Source of the DNA: Chiridota heheva
Taxonomy: Eukaryota; Echinodermata; Holothuroidea; Apodida; Chiridotidae
DNA: 64,000 nt
Direction: 5' to 3'
NCBI GenBank assembly: GCA_020152595.1
Contig: JAIGNY010002211.1
Span: forward strand, 664,001-728,000
A model generated the notes under the pieces. That model saw only the letters and a list, made by a program, of their open reading frames with translations, ran no database searches and was not told the origin of the DNA. The position numbers and the translations under genes were made by a program. This document shows positions 38,401 through 53,400 of this stretch, in pieces. Within the stretch, counting starts at the first letter, position 1; every line of letters starts with the position of its first letter.

Positions 38401-41400
38401 TAAAATATTCCAAACTTATTTTCTATTTCTCTGATCAATTGCATAACACAATGTGTTTGAAACTAATTCCAATGTTACTTTCTATGCTGCTTGAAAAATT
38501 CTAAGTTGAGCATGAATCCAACAAGCAGAACAATTATTTCAAAATATATTCTAGGATAAGACATTGATGCTTTAAAAATAAAATACTTTTCATGTTTTTT
38601 TAAGAACAGCTGTAAAATTTTCATTCAATTGCACTAATTCTACAGAAAAATGACCTATCATTAAATCTCTTACAGTAATACCATCATTAAAAATGGATCT
38701 ATCAATGACCTGGCAAAAAGAATTCACACAAAAATTCAGCACCTTTCTATAAAGATGGACGAGATACATGTTTTTAATCAATTATATTTGACAATTTTCA
38801 TGTTCAATAGATTGGCAATCAAAGTACAAGCACTTTTCATTTGCACCAACCCTGATGTTTATAAGCAGGAGTTGCAAATAAGACACCACAGGAAAACATT
38901 TTCCTACCATTTTAGACTCCACTTGTCTGAAGTTACTGTCAGCTGTCTGTGGGAGCCTCTCTCCATGCAACAACCTTCCCAGCACTATGAAAGCTTCATT
39001 ATAGAGTCCAAGGTCAGTCAAGATTCTCACCTTCAAAGGAACAACAGCAAATTCTCAAATATACAGATTTTTCAAAATAAGGAAACATTGGTTTTATTCA
39101 AATAAATGAAAAGAATATTGATTATCTTAGGTTAAAAGCCTGAAGAATATTGAAAATGTGAAGTTAAAAGCCTGAAGAATATTGATTATGTTAAGTTAAA
39201 AGCCTGATGTAATTCAAGCAAATGCTGACAAAAACTGCCAACACATGAAAATAATCAAATTAAAAAAAAACATGTTAAGTAAATACAAAATATCCTATGC
39301 AGTAGCATGGAACATATTGATATTCCTTTGCCATCATATGCTTATGCTCTTTACATCAAAAATATGTTTCTTGAGGTGACATACAAAGTAATACTTTAAA
39401 TTGCTTGTTTTTTCAATTATTTCTTATCGTTCTCCTAGCAAGTTTGCATGTGAAACAGTTTTGGCTACCTGTCTTTTGGATTACTTTTCAGGGAGCTCTC
39501 CAATGTTTACATGGCAAGAATTACTACAAATCACCAGAATATACCTATACGTAATAACTATATTGTCATTTCATGTGACCCTTGTAGCTTTTTGTGACTC
39601 ATGAAGTATTAAAGTGACCCCAAGGGGTGCTGGTTCGAAGCTTGTAAAGTATAAAATGGTATTATTGTTTACATTTGAATAAGAATGCAATTTACTTTTA
39701 GTATTCTGCCGTCCACAGCCCTCTGAAGATCTCTGCATACATAGGTTGTCAAATACAAGTACAGTGATAGCAATGGCAACACCTATATGGGAGAGGAAAA
39801 TAGTGAAAAGGTTGGTTCATAATCTAGAATCGTGTGACTTTGAATTCTAAGTACCTGTCATGATTTTGATCAACTAGAAATAACAAGTAACGAATTTGAA
39901 AGATGCATAGTAATATAGCTATGTGCAGACAAATATTTTGATTCTGGTGGAATTATACAGTTTCCGGGTATGTATGATATTGAATGGAATTGAAATAAAT
40001 TCCAAATAATCTCTAAAAAATATTTGTAATTGTAAATTGTGGTCTGTTGTACAAGCCCTACATCAGTGCTGGTTTAGAAGTTTGGATAAACAACCTTGTA
40101 TCAAAACACTGAAGTTACTTGCCATTAAATTGTGCCTTCCTCGTGAAAGTTCCTCAGTGACCCAGCGTAGTGATGACACCAGTGTCCGTCCATCACACCT
40201 AAATCTGTCTGAAAGCAGATCAACCCCTGGGACTAAATACTGAACCTCACACCCCTCTCCTATGTCATACAGGGCATAGTCCCTATCTGCGGTTGGGTGG
40301 GGAAGGGTTGCACGGAACAAACCCTTGAAGAGGAATCCAGACAGGAAACAACTCTCCATTCGCAAACCAAGGTCAGAGGTCAAAACATACCTAGAAAGAA
40401 AAGACAAATTCAGAATTCTGTAAGAAAACAATGCAAATGAAACAAATATACCCGCATTAAATATAGAACCATTAATTTTTAATTAATGTTAAAAAGACTG
40501 GTATTTCCACTAATTCAATCTTTTAGGTATCAATCGAGACACTGAAAATGAGATAATAATTTCATGACAATATGGTAACTTGTAAGTGAAGCAAAAAGTT
40601 ATCATGAAATTCATATAATAATGAAATAGCATCAATAAAATATTTTCTGTACATTAAAAACAATTATTAGTAATATTCAATTAAGGTACGAATCTTCATA
40701 CAATCTGCCAAATGTTCTATAGTTCATATGCACTCATACCTCAGGACCAATGAAGTATCCTTTTGAAGCAACAGAAAACTTAACATTTACACTACATTTC
40801 CCCCTTTGGTTGTACATCTCACCTTTCTTTTAAATGTTGTTCTTGCAGCTTCATTAACAGAATACATAAAACACAATCATGCCATTCTCATTTTAAAGGA
40901 GCCATAAAGTCTGACATAATCCTTATTTCATATAATAGAATTAAAAAAACACAAATTTTTTTTACCAAGTTGCATACTCCTTTAAGCCTTACTCTACCAG
41001 GGCTTTGAAAAAAGCGACCCCAATTTTCGTAACTTTTTTGCATTTTTGACAACTTTCCTTTTATTTTATTTCTTTATAAGTTTGGTTGGAATAGATGCTA
41101 GGTATTTATCTTTTGAGTAATAAAACCAATTTAGGAAATATTGGACAAAATTATGCAAATTAAGCAATTTTTGGCTAAATTTGGTCAACAAATGGTCAAT
41201 TTTTGCAAAAGTATAACTTCTTGTCAGTCTTGAAAACAGAGATTTGTGTTACATACTTAGATTCTTTTTAAAATTTCCTTTACAATGATACTAATCTATA
41301 ATTTTTAGAAAGAAAGGAAAGATGAAAACACATCAAAAATGATAAAAGTCAAACGTCCCCTGAAAGCTGCAGCAGAAAAATAATTACGCAGTGGTCACGG

Positions 41401-44400
41401 TGAGACTCGAACCCGGAGCGCTCGCATACTAGCCGCGTACATTCCTACTGCACAAAGTAGTCGTCCAAATTGGAGAGGTGTAATATATTTCTTATAAGAC
41501 AGGTTCTAAATAGAGGGGGCATGCCTTTAATTATATATCAAATGAAAGGAAATTTCAAGAGCTTTCGAACGGCGGTTTAACGAAGCATGTGTGATGTACG
41601 GTTTGGGTTCACGATTTTTTGAAAAAAAACGGCAGAAATTCATGAAATTTTGAAGAAATTTCTCCAGAACAAAAGATTGCATGTAGGGATTATAAAAATT
41701 ATACCATAAACCAATACTATCATGTCTTAGAACTTGCGTGTTTGATTTTGAAGCAAGAATGTGATTGAAGTTATTGTTAGATTTAAAATGGAAAAGAAAA
41801 AAAATTGTAAATTGTTTAGCAATTTTTGAGTTTTACCCTTTTTCGATGAACTTTTTCTAAAAATCATGTAAAATGACCCCTATGAAAAAGTTTTATTTTG
41901 TGAAAGAAATATCCGAGTACTTTAAAATGATACCAAGATTACTCCTACAGGACTGTGGTAAATTCCCGATTTTATTTTTAGAAAAAGGTGGTTTGAAAAC
42001 AACGATAGTATCGCGCGTGGTAGAGTAAGGGTTAAGCAATCTAACACAATTTGTATAATTATTAAAAACTTTAATTCTACTACTAAATAGTACTATGGGA
42101 GCTGCCAATTTGATTTCAAAACATGCAGATTATGAAGGCATTAGCCCAGCAGGATGTTGGAATGCTTTGTATTTCTTTATAATCTACCTCAAGGTTATAA
42201 GAATTTTGTAGGTTAGAGGAATTTGTTTTTGTTATGTACGGGTTAGGAATTGTTTGTGTACACATAAAATTAACAAAACATTCTGTTAACACTTTGTGTC
42301 ACATCATTTTGGTATAAAAACTTTAATCACATTTAGAAAGAAATACATTAAATTCCTTATGTCCCTGTTGGGGAAATTATGTCATTATGCACAATATTTC
42401 AATACAGAATTGAACAAAATGGCAGCCTATATATGTCAACTTCAAACATGAATAACTTAATAACTTAAGATAAAAACAAGATTTTGACTTGCTGTTATTG
42501 GTAGTTGGTTAAGATATGTATCCTCTATCGTATGATATAATGATTGTATCAGACTTTATGTCTCCTTCAAGTACCTGAACCAAAGAACTTACTGGGCAAT
42601 CTTGGCTGCAAGGACTGCACCAAGCACACATCCCCAGATACCACACCTGTTCAGGAGTTGGGAACTTATATCTACTACTTGCTTCTCTGATACCACTTGT
42701 CTCCATGTATGAAGTGTGTCCATGGTATTAAAGATCAAATCAAGCGCCTCAGACCACCACTTATATGCAGCTCTGGAAAAATTCAATAAAGGTAAAGTTT
42801 AATCATCAAACATATCTATGCTTAACTTCAAAAAGTCCGAGTGAAAGTTCTACCATCATCTAAACTTAAAAAAGATAAGTTTCACAAAAAGGAACATTTG
42901 TCTTTAATTAATTGATCTACAGATAGATTTGTCAAAACACCAACAGCAAGAGTCAAAATACAAGATAGAATAAAACAATTTTAAATATACAAAATTATGG
43001 CACAATTAAGACATCATGCAATCAGTCTTGATCAAACTACACTACATTTTTTTTGATATCCTTAACTATACTTGATTTTTTTTCATATAACAATGCATAT
43101 TGGCCTTCTTGATTGTATGGCTGGGATGGGTATAAGACAATAGTACATAAGAGGAGGGGATAACCCAAAAAACTCTAAAATACAATAATATTTCATAGCT
43201 ATTAATTTCACACAAATGTTAAATTCACTTTCTCCTCTTCTGGCAGATGATAGAGGAATAATGAGAAAATCCCTGGCAGCTACATAGGAATGTTCTTTAC
43301 AGAAGTATAAAATACACATGAAACTCATTATCATAATGATATTCATATTTCACTTTTGTAATCCACTTGCTGAACCTATAAAAAGCTATTATGCTATACA
43401 GTTAAAACGATGAATTCTGCTGTCATAATACAAAACAAAGTTCTGAAAATAATTCAGACATATGCCTTGCTTAGCCACTCACCTGATATGGCCAGAATGA
43501 TAGTGGATGTTTCCCAGTTCATGCATGGCTTGAGCTGCAAGACCATTTTGCTTACGTCCCAGTAACATTTCTACAAAGATAGGAACAAAGCAGTTGGTGG
43601 TTAGAAATATTTAAGAAATATATGTGTATGAGCTTCAGATAATTTTTCTGTAGGAAATTATGTTGTATTTCACAAAAAAATGGCACAGGATTCCAATGTT
43701 GATTATTTCAAAGAATATGGTATTAAAAGTTTTTTTGATTCTTATATGAATAAGTGATCCTCAATCCTTCTCTTTTAAGTAAACCATGATTGCTATACTA
43801 CATGTTTAAAATATTTAAGACAGCAAAATCAGAATTTCAATCAAGAAAGATTGCTTTGTGGAGATAAGTAAACAGATGCCGGTGTGCTTGTCAAAATTAG
43901 CAAACTTTCAAGTTTCTGAAAAGTGAAAAGAGAAACAGTATTTCTGATGTAGTGTGAGAGTTTTTTCCATTTCATTAGGAATTAAGAGATGAACAGGAAA
44001 ATCTCAAGCTCTTTATCCACATCTACATACAACTTCTCCTTACCAATGGTTTTGTCATAGGATGATATCACTACTGCTAACTGAGACTTTGGAAGAGCTG
44101 GAGTCTGGACTTCATTCACAGATCTAAACTCTGACTTTGTGAGATCAGGTGGTACAGGTTGCTGTGGGTTATCATCAGTCTCAGAAAAACCTACACGGCT
44201 CTGTGAGTTCGTAATACCATGAGAGGAAACAGGAGCTGAGAAATAGAACATGAAAAGCTAAATGTGAGGATGAATAATTAACTGTTTGCAGATATCTCCT
44301 AAAGGAATTATGCACATTTGTGGTTTAAAGATACCTCTAGAAATGAAATGTATTTAAACAAAAATTGAAATTATTCTTTAGATTTCAACAATTTTGGTGA

Positions 44401-47400
44401 TTAGTCATAAAAATATATATATATACACCTGATATTAAAAATTGCCAGATATTGGATCCAAGTTTTACATGAAAAACTGTCCATCACCAACAATATTCAC
44501 CTCATTTTATGCTAAATGATGCAATTCTCTAAGGTACCCACATTTGTTTTGTCAAAATGAAATATTAAGTTCTTTCAAGATTCAAAACTTTAAAATTTCC
44601 CCCTTAACTTCTATTTTTCAAGTAATACATCACCACAATTAACTGAAAAGTGTTTCTGTAACTTATGTGCTGATAAATTATTATTCTAATGAGAGAAAAA
44701 AAATCATTATTTCAAAAGGGAATAAAAAACTGTCTTGACATCTGAAGAATTCTGAACAAAACATCTTGCCTGCTATTTTCTGTCACTTACAGTTTTGCTG
44801 TGAAGCGAGATAAAGAGTCAGGAGCTTCCTGCTGTGTTGTAGTGCTCTTGCTGTGTAACCTGATTTATCTAACACCTCTCTAAAGCTCTTTAAGCTGTCC
44901 TTTGCATCCAACGGAACTGACACCAGTTGAAGGGCATCAGATGAGGCTGAAAGTAACAAATCAAGACACTTCCAAATGCAGGTAAATCTTTTCATTTTGC
45001 AAGAAGAAAATGAGGTATATGTATTTCACTCTTAATAAAACTTTGAGGTAATAAAGAATCAGTTTGATAGAATCGTAACCTAAAATATCCGTAAGTAAAA
45101 AGCAATCAAACAGATACACTTAATGTCTTTCTGTATTTTCTCAACCTCCAAAATGGTAGAGGCAATTATTGTATCAGTTGATTTATACTTTCATACTATG
45201 CTATAAATATCATTTGAGAACTAGAGGTGTAGTACAGCTCTGTTTGTATAAAAAAAAAACCCATTTGAGTAGTAGGGGTACGAGAATATGATCTACTTTC
45301 TATGCTTTAAATATACTGCTACACCATAACTACAACTGCATACAGCCTGCAACAAAGCTAAAACTGCAGCACTCCCAAATGGGCATGACCTTCACCCACA
45401 TTCCAACTTCACTTCTTATAATACTGGTATTTATAAAGAGAGTGTGGCCAGTGGGAGGGTGCACAGAACTAATTAAATAAAAAAAGTGACAAAAAGTTAC
45501 TCTCTAAGAATACAAGGTATAAGAAAAACTGAAAGGAAAGGAAACTCACGATCATAGACATTATGTCCTGCAGGATCAATTCTTCCACCAATGTCTATTG
45601 GCTGCACACTCCCTTTGGGTTTCTTCTCCACTTTGAGCTGAATGTTCATGTAGTTCTTTGATGTCACTACTTTGACTCCACTTCCATCTGCAGCAAGCTT
45701 AAAATGAGGCTGGATTGGTGCAGGACCACCATAAACCTGGATACGAGAGATTAGTTTCCTCTGGGCCAAAGTCAGAATTGGTGTAACATGCTCTGAATAT
45801 CGCTCCCTGTTAGGAATGGAAGGAAAGGAAAGTATTCTTCCTGAGTCATCTAGCGAGTGTTTGGGCACTTAATCCTGATGCAAATATAATCTACATAAAA
45901 GATATGAAGTCAAATACTACATGAAGATATGTTTAAAATTGAAGGAATGAAAAATATTACCCTGAGAGCATATTAAACTTCATAGCTACATCTGCTAGTT
46001 TTTCCCACTGTTGCTCGTAATACAGCATTTCCATTCCTCTGAGCACCATGCGTCGCAACCACCTGGAATCCACACAGGTGAGATCATCCAGACAATTCTC
46101 ATACTTCAGGTTTGCTCCACCTTTCTCATCAAAGACACTCCCAACCCAGGCATTGTCTTTTGGTCCTGAAGATGGTGTATTTTTAAACTTTTGAGAGAAA
46201 AGAAATGTAACAAATTTGATTTAGATTGCAAAATATAATCATTCATGTATATAAGTAAAATTTTCCCCACCTTAGTGTTGAGAAGACTGATATGAATCAT
46301 GATTTAAACATGTTTTTCAGGTGGACCAAGCTAATTACAAAATGTGAAAATCAAAATTAGCACCTTTAAATTTGAATCTGTGATAGTGAAGCACTTACTT
46401 TTTGATACTCTTTAAAAAAAAAAAAAAAAAAATACATTGCCACAAAAAATATGCTGTTATACATCAGTAATCAAAATCAGTTCTAACTCTCACTTTCTTC
46501 TGTAAGTCAGCATTATTCTGCATTGTAATCATCATATCCAACAGACAGTCCACTGCTGTATGAAATGGCCGCCATGTGAGACCCCGAAGAGCATCCACAG
46601 TCAAAACGCCACTGCTATAACCAGCTGCAAAACAGTACAGCAGCGCAGTGTGAGCACAGTTCCACATGGCTCGGCAGGAGTTTTGTAACAGGTTCCAGTG
46701 GTTTCCTCTATGGGACAGGACCTTGCATGAAAAAAAAGAGAGCACCTTTTAACCTTCATCAAGACAAACTCTTTCTTTTTATATAGAAATGTTTGAATAA
46801 AGTTTCATTACTGACATTACACCATCTCAGTGTCCACACACTAAACAAATTTAATCCACATTACACCATAAAATGCCTATACATTGCGAAGATGCCAAAA
46901 ACGAACTAGTAAAGCCAGAGATACAAGTTAATTCTAAAAAGGTTTAGATTTTTAGCAATATTCATTATGCTGGCATTTGAACATTTATCAGAGAATCAGT
47001 CAGCTATATTTTACTACCAGTGAAATTGTTATAGAAGTTTCTTCTTATTGAGGCTCAGATTCATACTGTTTATTGGCTCATCAATGTTTACAAATTAATA
47101 GTGCCAGAGAAGCTAAAATTAAAAAGGGAACATGATTGAGGGTGCAAACGGAATGAGAGAATGTGTAAAAAAGGTTGCTAAAATGGTGGAATGTGATGAA
47201 TTACAGGTAAGAGGTGTATGCTCTGAAAGGAATTTTCCTTGTTGATGTTGATGCTCAAATATGGAGCCAGATACACAACCACAATCATCCATTAGTAGCA
47301 AATATGAGCCAGATACAAAACCATAATCATCCATTAGTAGATACACAACTATAATCATCCATTAGCAGCAAATATGAGCCAGATACACAACCATAATCAT

Positions 47401-50400
47401 CCATTAGTAGCAAATATGAGCCAGATACACAACCATAATCATCCATTGGTAGCAAATATGAGCCAGATACCCAACCATAATTATCCATTAGTAGCAAATA
47501 TGAGCCAGATACACAACCATAATCATACATTAGTAGCAAATATGAGCCAGATACACAACCATAATCATCCATTAGCAGCAAATATGAGCCAGATACACAA
47601 CCATAATCATCCATTAGTAGCAAATATGAGCCAGATACACAACCATAATCATCCATTAGTAGCAAATATGAGCCAGATACACAACCATAATCATCCATTA
47701 GTAGATACAACCATAATCATCCATTAGTAGATACACAACCATAATCATCCATTAGTAGCGAATATGAGCCAGATACACAACCATAATCATCCATTAGTGG
47801 CAAATATAAGCCAGATACACAACTATAATCATCCATTAGTAGCAAATATGAGCCTGATACACAACCATAACCATCCATTAGTAGCAAATATGAGCCAGAT
47901 ACACAACCATAATCATCCATTAGTAGATACACAACCATAATCATCCATTAGTAGCGAATATGAGCCAGATACACAACCATAATCATCCATTAGTGGCAAA
48001 TATAAGCCAGATACACAACTATAATCATCCATTAGTAGCAAATATGAGCCTGATACACAACCATAACCATCCATTAGTAGCAAATATGAGCCAGATACCC
48101 AACCATAATTATCCATTAGTAGCAAATATGAGCCAGATACACAACCACAACCATCCATTAGTAGCAAATATGAGCCTGATACACAACCATAATCATCCAT
48201 TAGTAGCAAATATGAGCCAGATACACAACCATAATCATCCATTAGTAGCAAATATGAGCCAGATACACAACCATAATCATCCATTAGTAGATACAACCAT
48301 AATCATCCATTAGTAGATACACAACCATAATCATCCATTAGTAGCGAATATGAGCCAGATACACAACCATAATCATCCATTAGTGGCAAATATAAGCCAG
48401 ATACACAACTATAATCATCCATTAGTAGCAAATATGAGCCTGATGCACAACCATAACCATCCATTAGTAGCAAATATGAGCCAGATACACAACCATAATC
48501 ATCCATTAGTAGATACACAACCATAATCATCCATTAGTAGCAAATATGAGCCAGATACACAACCATAATCATCCATTAGTAGCAAATATGAGCCAGATAC
48601 ACAACCATAATCATCCATTAGTAGCAAATATGAGCCTGATGCACAACCATAATCATCGATTAGTAGCAAATATGAGCCAGATACACAACCATAATCATCC
48701 ATTAGTAGCAAATATGAGCCCGATACACAACCACAACCATCCATTAGTAGCAAATATGAGCCTGATACACAACCATAACCATCCATTAGTAGCAAATATG
48801 ACCCTGATACACAACCATAATCATCCATTAGCAGCAAATATGAGCCAGATACACAACCATAATCATCCATTAGTAGCAAATATGAGCCAGATACACAACC
48901 ATAACCATCCATTAGTAGCAAATATGAGCCAGATACCCAACCATAATTATCCATTAGTAGCAAATATGAGCCAGATACACAACCATAACCATCCATTAGT
49001 AGCAAATATGACCCTGATACACAACCATAACCATCCGTTAGCAGCAAATATGAGCCTGATACACAACCATAATCATCCATTAGTAGCAAATATGAGCCTG
49101 ATGCACAACCATAATCATCGATTAGTACCAAATATGAGCCCGATACACAACCAAAACCATCCATTAGTAGCAAATATGAGCCTGATACACAACTATAATC
49201 ATCCATTAGTAGCAAATATGAGCCAGATACACAACCATAATCATCCATTAGTAGCAAATATGAGCCAGATACACAACCAAAACCATCCGTTAGTAGCAAA
49301 TATGAGCCTGATACACAACTATAATCATCCATTAGTAGCAAATATGAGCCAGATACACAACCATAATCATCCATTAGTAGCAAATATGAGCCCGATACAC
49401 AACCAAAACCATCCGTTAGTAGCAAATATGAGCCTGATGCACAACCATAATCATCCATTAGTAGCAAATATGAGCCAGATACACAACCATAATTATCCAT
49501 TAGTAACAAATATGAGCCCGATACACAACCAAAACCATCCGTTAGTAGCAAATATGAGCCAGATACACAACCATAATCATCCATTAGTAGCAAATATGAG
49601 CCCGATACACAACCAAAACCATCCGTTAGTAGCAAATATGAGCCTGATGCACAACCATAATCATCCATTAGTAGCAAATATGAGCCAGATACACAACCAT
49701 AATCATCCATTAGTAGCAAATATGAGCCAGAAACACAACCATAATCATCCATTAGTAGCAAATATGAGCCTGATACACAACCATAATCATCCATTAGTAG
49801 CAAATATGTTACCCTGGCAAATATATATCGAGATAAGATTGCTGATAAGAAGTATAAAAAGAACTCACCACAGCTTTCTTGAGGTAGTCAAAGCTCTTTT
49901 TGAGGCCTTCAACCGTGGCTTGTATAGAAAGTCCACTAATGTCATGAAGTGGTTGCTGTTGTTGAGGTTTGCCATCTTTCTCGCTCTCAGTAGATCTGTA
50001 GGTTGGCATCGTGTCTGAGACCTTGTCATCTGGGGGTGGTGGGATCAGAGGAACTGGCTCTCCTATAAAAAAAATAAAGATAAGTGCATATGCTTTAATG
50101 ATATTGGGTGTCACTTTGCAACTAGGTAGAAATTATCATTCTGTGGGAAGTCTCAGAAAAATATCCAGTTTTAGTATGAAATGAATTTGTTTTGTCAGAA
50201 TAAATATTTCATGATTGCATGCTGATATAACGATGTCCAAACATTTATATTATAAGGTACTTAAGATATCTCAATGCTGCTTGAACAACAAATATTCCCA
50301 ATAAAACGTAAATCTTAAAAAAAAAAAAAAAACACCAATCAGACACAAAATATCATGGCTTTAAGAAAAAAAAGAATAAATTCCATACACTATAATGCTT

Positions 50401-53400
50401 TGTCCAATCAGAACTTCAAAGCAAAAGTTTATGGGCAAGTTATATGGGCAAGTGACTATAATAAAGTTTTCACTCTAAATCATAGGATAAATGTGGATGG
50501 AAATTCACAGGCAGTTAAAAACACTTTGGACTTTTTGACTTCATTCTACTTGCAATCTAACTCCCCAATCACACGTACCGACAGTAGCTAAAGCAGCTAC
50601 TTCTATAGCTGTAGGATGTTGTCTGTTTGGCTCATCCCCAGGGTCCATCTGCTGCAACTGAGCGATGATTGGATCTACCCTGGATTGGCGAGTTTCATTT
50701 TGCTGAGTGGAAGGCTGTAATGATCCACCATCCCATCCAACCACAAGCGTGCCAGTTGTTTCGAATGAGAACCATTCGTTGTCCAGATAGGAGGATCTGA
50801 CAAGGAATAATCACAATTTTGTTAATGTGTGGATGAAATCTACCAATTTGATATAATGACAGGAGAGTAGAATCATAATCTTATGGAAATAGTTTTTCTA
50901 CACAGAAAAAATATTACATACATTATGCATTTATCTGCATGACTTTCAATCAAGAAGTAGGAAGTAAATGGTTAAAAGACCCAACCATTTTATTTCTTTA
51001 TTGTTTATCTAACAACATGTTCTTTTTCTCTTATAACATATTGAGCCGTCCTTTTGTATTAATGTTTTACATCAAGCTAAATTTTCTGGGTTTTTTTCTT
51101 CTAATTTTGTCATTTTCTACTTCATGTAACTTTTTATCATATCATCATTACCTATTTCATAGCTTAAGATTCCCAGCGAGAACAAATATTGCACAATATG
51201 GCCCATCAGTCTTGCACTTTTTGTCTTGCTAATGAAGCAGGTAGTATGAAAGAATATCCCCTCTTATTTGATTAAGAAAGTTTCATTTATGATTCCAAAT
51301 TAAAACCAGCACCTGTCTGATGTAAAATTGTGCATCAAGGAAGAAACTGACTTTCATCATTATCAACCAATAAAATACCTTGTAATCATGCTAATGTGAG
51401 TCTTAACCCTTACTCTACCACGCAGCGATATTATCGCCGTTTTCAAACCACACTTTTTCTAAAAATGAAATCGGGACTTTTTTTTTTTTCTTCATAGGAT
51501 TACAGAATCTTGAGAAAAAGTTTCTTGAAAAAGGGTAAAACTCAAAAATTGTTTTAAAAAAATTCTTTTAAATTTTACAATAACTTCAAAATCACATTTT
51601 TGCTTCATTATCAAACATGCAAATCCTAGACATGATATTGATTTCTGGTCTAATTTTTATAATCCCTACATGCAATCTTTTGTTTTGGAGAAATTTCTTC
51701 AAAATTTCATGAATTTCTGCCATTTTGAACCCGTTTTTTCCTCTAAAAAATAATATACCAAAACCGTACATCGCCAATGCTTCCTTGAACTGCCGATCCA
51801 AAGTGCTTGCAATTTCCTTTCATTTGATATATAAATACAGGCATACTGCTTGCAATTTCCTTTCATTTGATAAATAAATACAGGCATACCCCCTCTAAAC
51901 ATTTGTTTATGGTTTATTTTAGTAAGTAAGTATGTATTGTATTCATGTTATTTTTTGTAAAGGTTTTTAAATATGCTTGTATAGAAAGGACGCTATATAA
52001 ATGTATTATTATTATTATTTGGACCCTTTCCTATAAAAATCAAATTTCACACCACTTTCAATAATCTTGTGGTGTAGTGGGTATGAACACAGCCAGCATG
52101 CGAGGGAACCAGGTTCAAGTCCCATCGTGACTACGGCGTTATAATTTTTCTGCTGCAGTTTTCAGGGGTTATTTGACTTAAATCATTCTTGGTGTTTATT
52201 CATCTTTCCTTTCTTTCTAAAAATTCTAGATTAGCATCATTAAAAAGGAAATTTTATCAAGAATCTAAATATGTAACACAAATATGTTTTCAATACTAAC
52301 AAGAATACTTGTGCAAAGATTGGTCATTTGTTGACCAAATTTAGCCAAAAATTGCCTAATTTGCATATTTTTGTGCAATATTTCCTAATTTGGCTTTCAC
52401 TCTTCAAAAGATAATCATCATAGCTTCCATTCCAACCAAACTTATAATAAAAGAAAATGAAAGGAATGTTGTCAAAAATGCATATCAAAAAAAAGTTACG
52501 AAAATTGGGCTCGCATTTTTCAAATTGGGCTCGCGAAATATTGTCAAAAATGCATATAAAAAAAAGTTACGAAAATTGGGCTCGCATTTTTCAAAGCCCT
52601 GGTAGAGTAAGGGTTAATGCGTACAAAATGTTGTCAAAATTGCATATGAAAAAAAACTTACAAAAATTGGGCTCACATTTTTCAAAGCTTTGGTAGAGTA
52701 AGGGTTAATGTGTACAGAATGTTGTCAAAATGCATATGAAAAAAAAGTTACGAAAATTGGGCTAACATTTTTCAAAGCCCTGATAGAGTAAAGGTTAATG
52801 CGTACAGAATGTTGTCAAAAATGCATATGAAAAAGTTACGAAAATTGGGCACGCATTTTTTAAAGCCCTGGTAGAGTAAGGGTTAATGCCTACGGAATGT
52901 TGTCACAAATGCATATAAAAAAGAGTTACGAAAATTGGGCTCGCATTTTTCAAAGCCCTGGTAGAGTATGGGTTAATGTGTATGAAATGTTGTCAAAAAT
53001 GCATATGAAAAAAAAGTCACAAAAAATTGGGCTCGCATTTTTCAAAGCCCTGGTAGAGTAAGAGTTAATGTGTACTAAACTTACTTAAAGTGCTTTTATT
53101 ACTACAATCAATCTTCATACCTATAAATATCTCCAGCAGCAGACCCTAGAAGCTTGTCTCTCTTATCAACTTTCCCAAGAAACTGAGCAAAATGACACAG
53201 GCCTTGTAGAATATTCATCTGTAATCAATATATTAAACACTTGAAATAATTCAAACATATTGTCCTCGGTCCCCTTTCATGAAGCAAGCATTTGCATCCA
53301 TCATATCTGTTATTTTCCTGCTTAAAAGATTAAAAGTGCTTTTCAAAATTTACCTTCATAAAAAAACGTTGAATCAAATTATTTATTCAAAGGCTAAATC

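Larger units (their letters stand above)
51403..52617 (+). mobile_element. TTAA inverted-repeat element, copy 2
   Basis: In the intron between exons 5 and 6. Bounded by TTAACCCTTACTCTACCA (51403-51420) and CTGGTAGAGTAAGGGTTAA (ending 52617). It is opposite in orientation to copy 1 and homologous to it throughout (for example TTGTTGACCAAATTTAGCC and ATTCCAACCAAACTTATAA). It has a local 42-bp duplication (~51797-51885), a nested LINE tail (51905-52018) and an internal duplication near its right end (~52470-52595). Confidence 0.82.

Noticed and set aside
48499..50018. Frames of ~434 (minus) and ~490 (plus) codons as genes
   Set aside because: They are products of a stop-free 42-bp tandem repeat; the plus frame also runs antisense through CFAP54 exon 7.
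52070..52142. tRNA gene
   Set aside because: A/B-box-like sequences are present but the acceptor and T stems do not pair; the same holds at 41402 and 59921.
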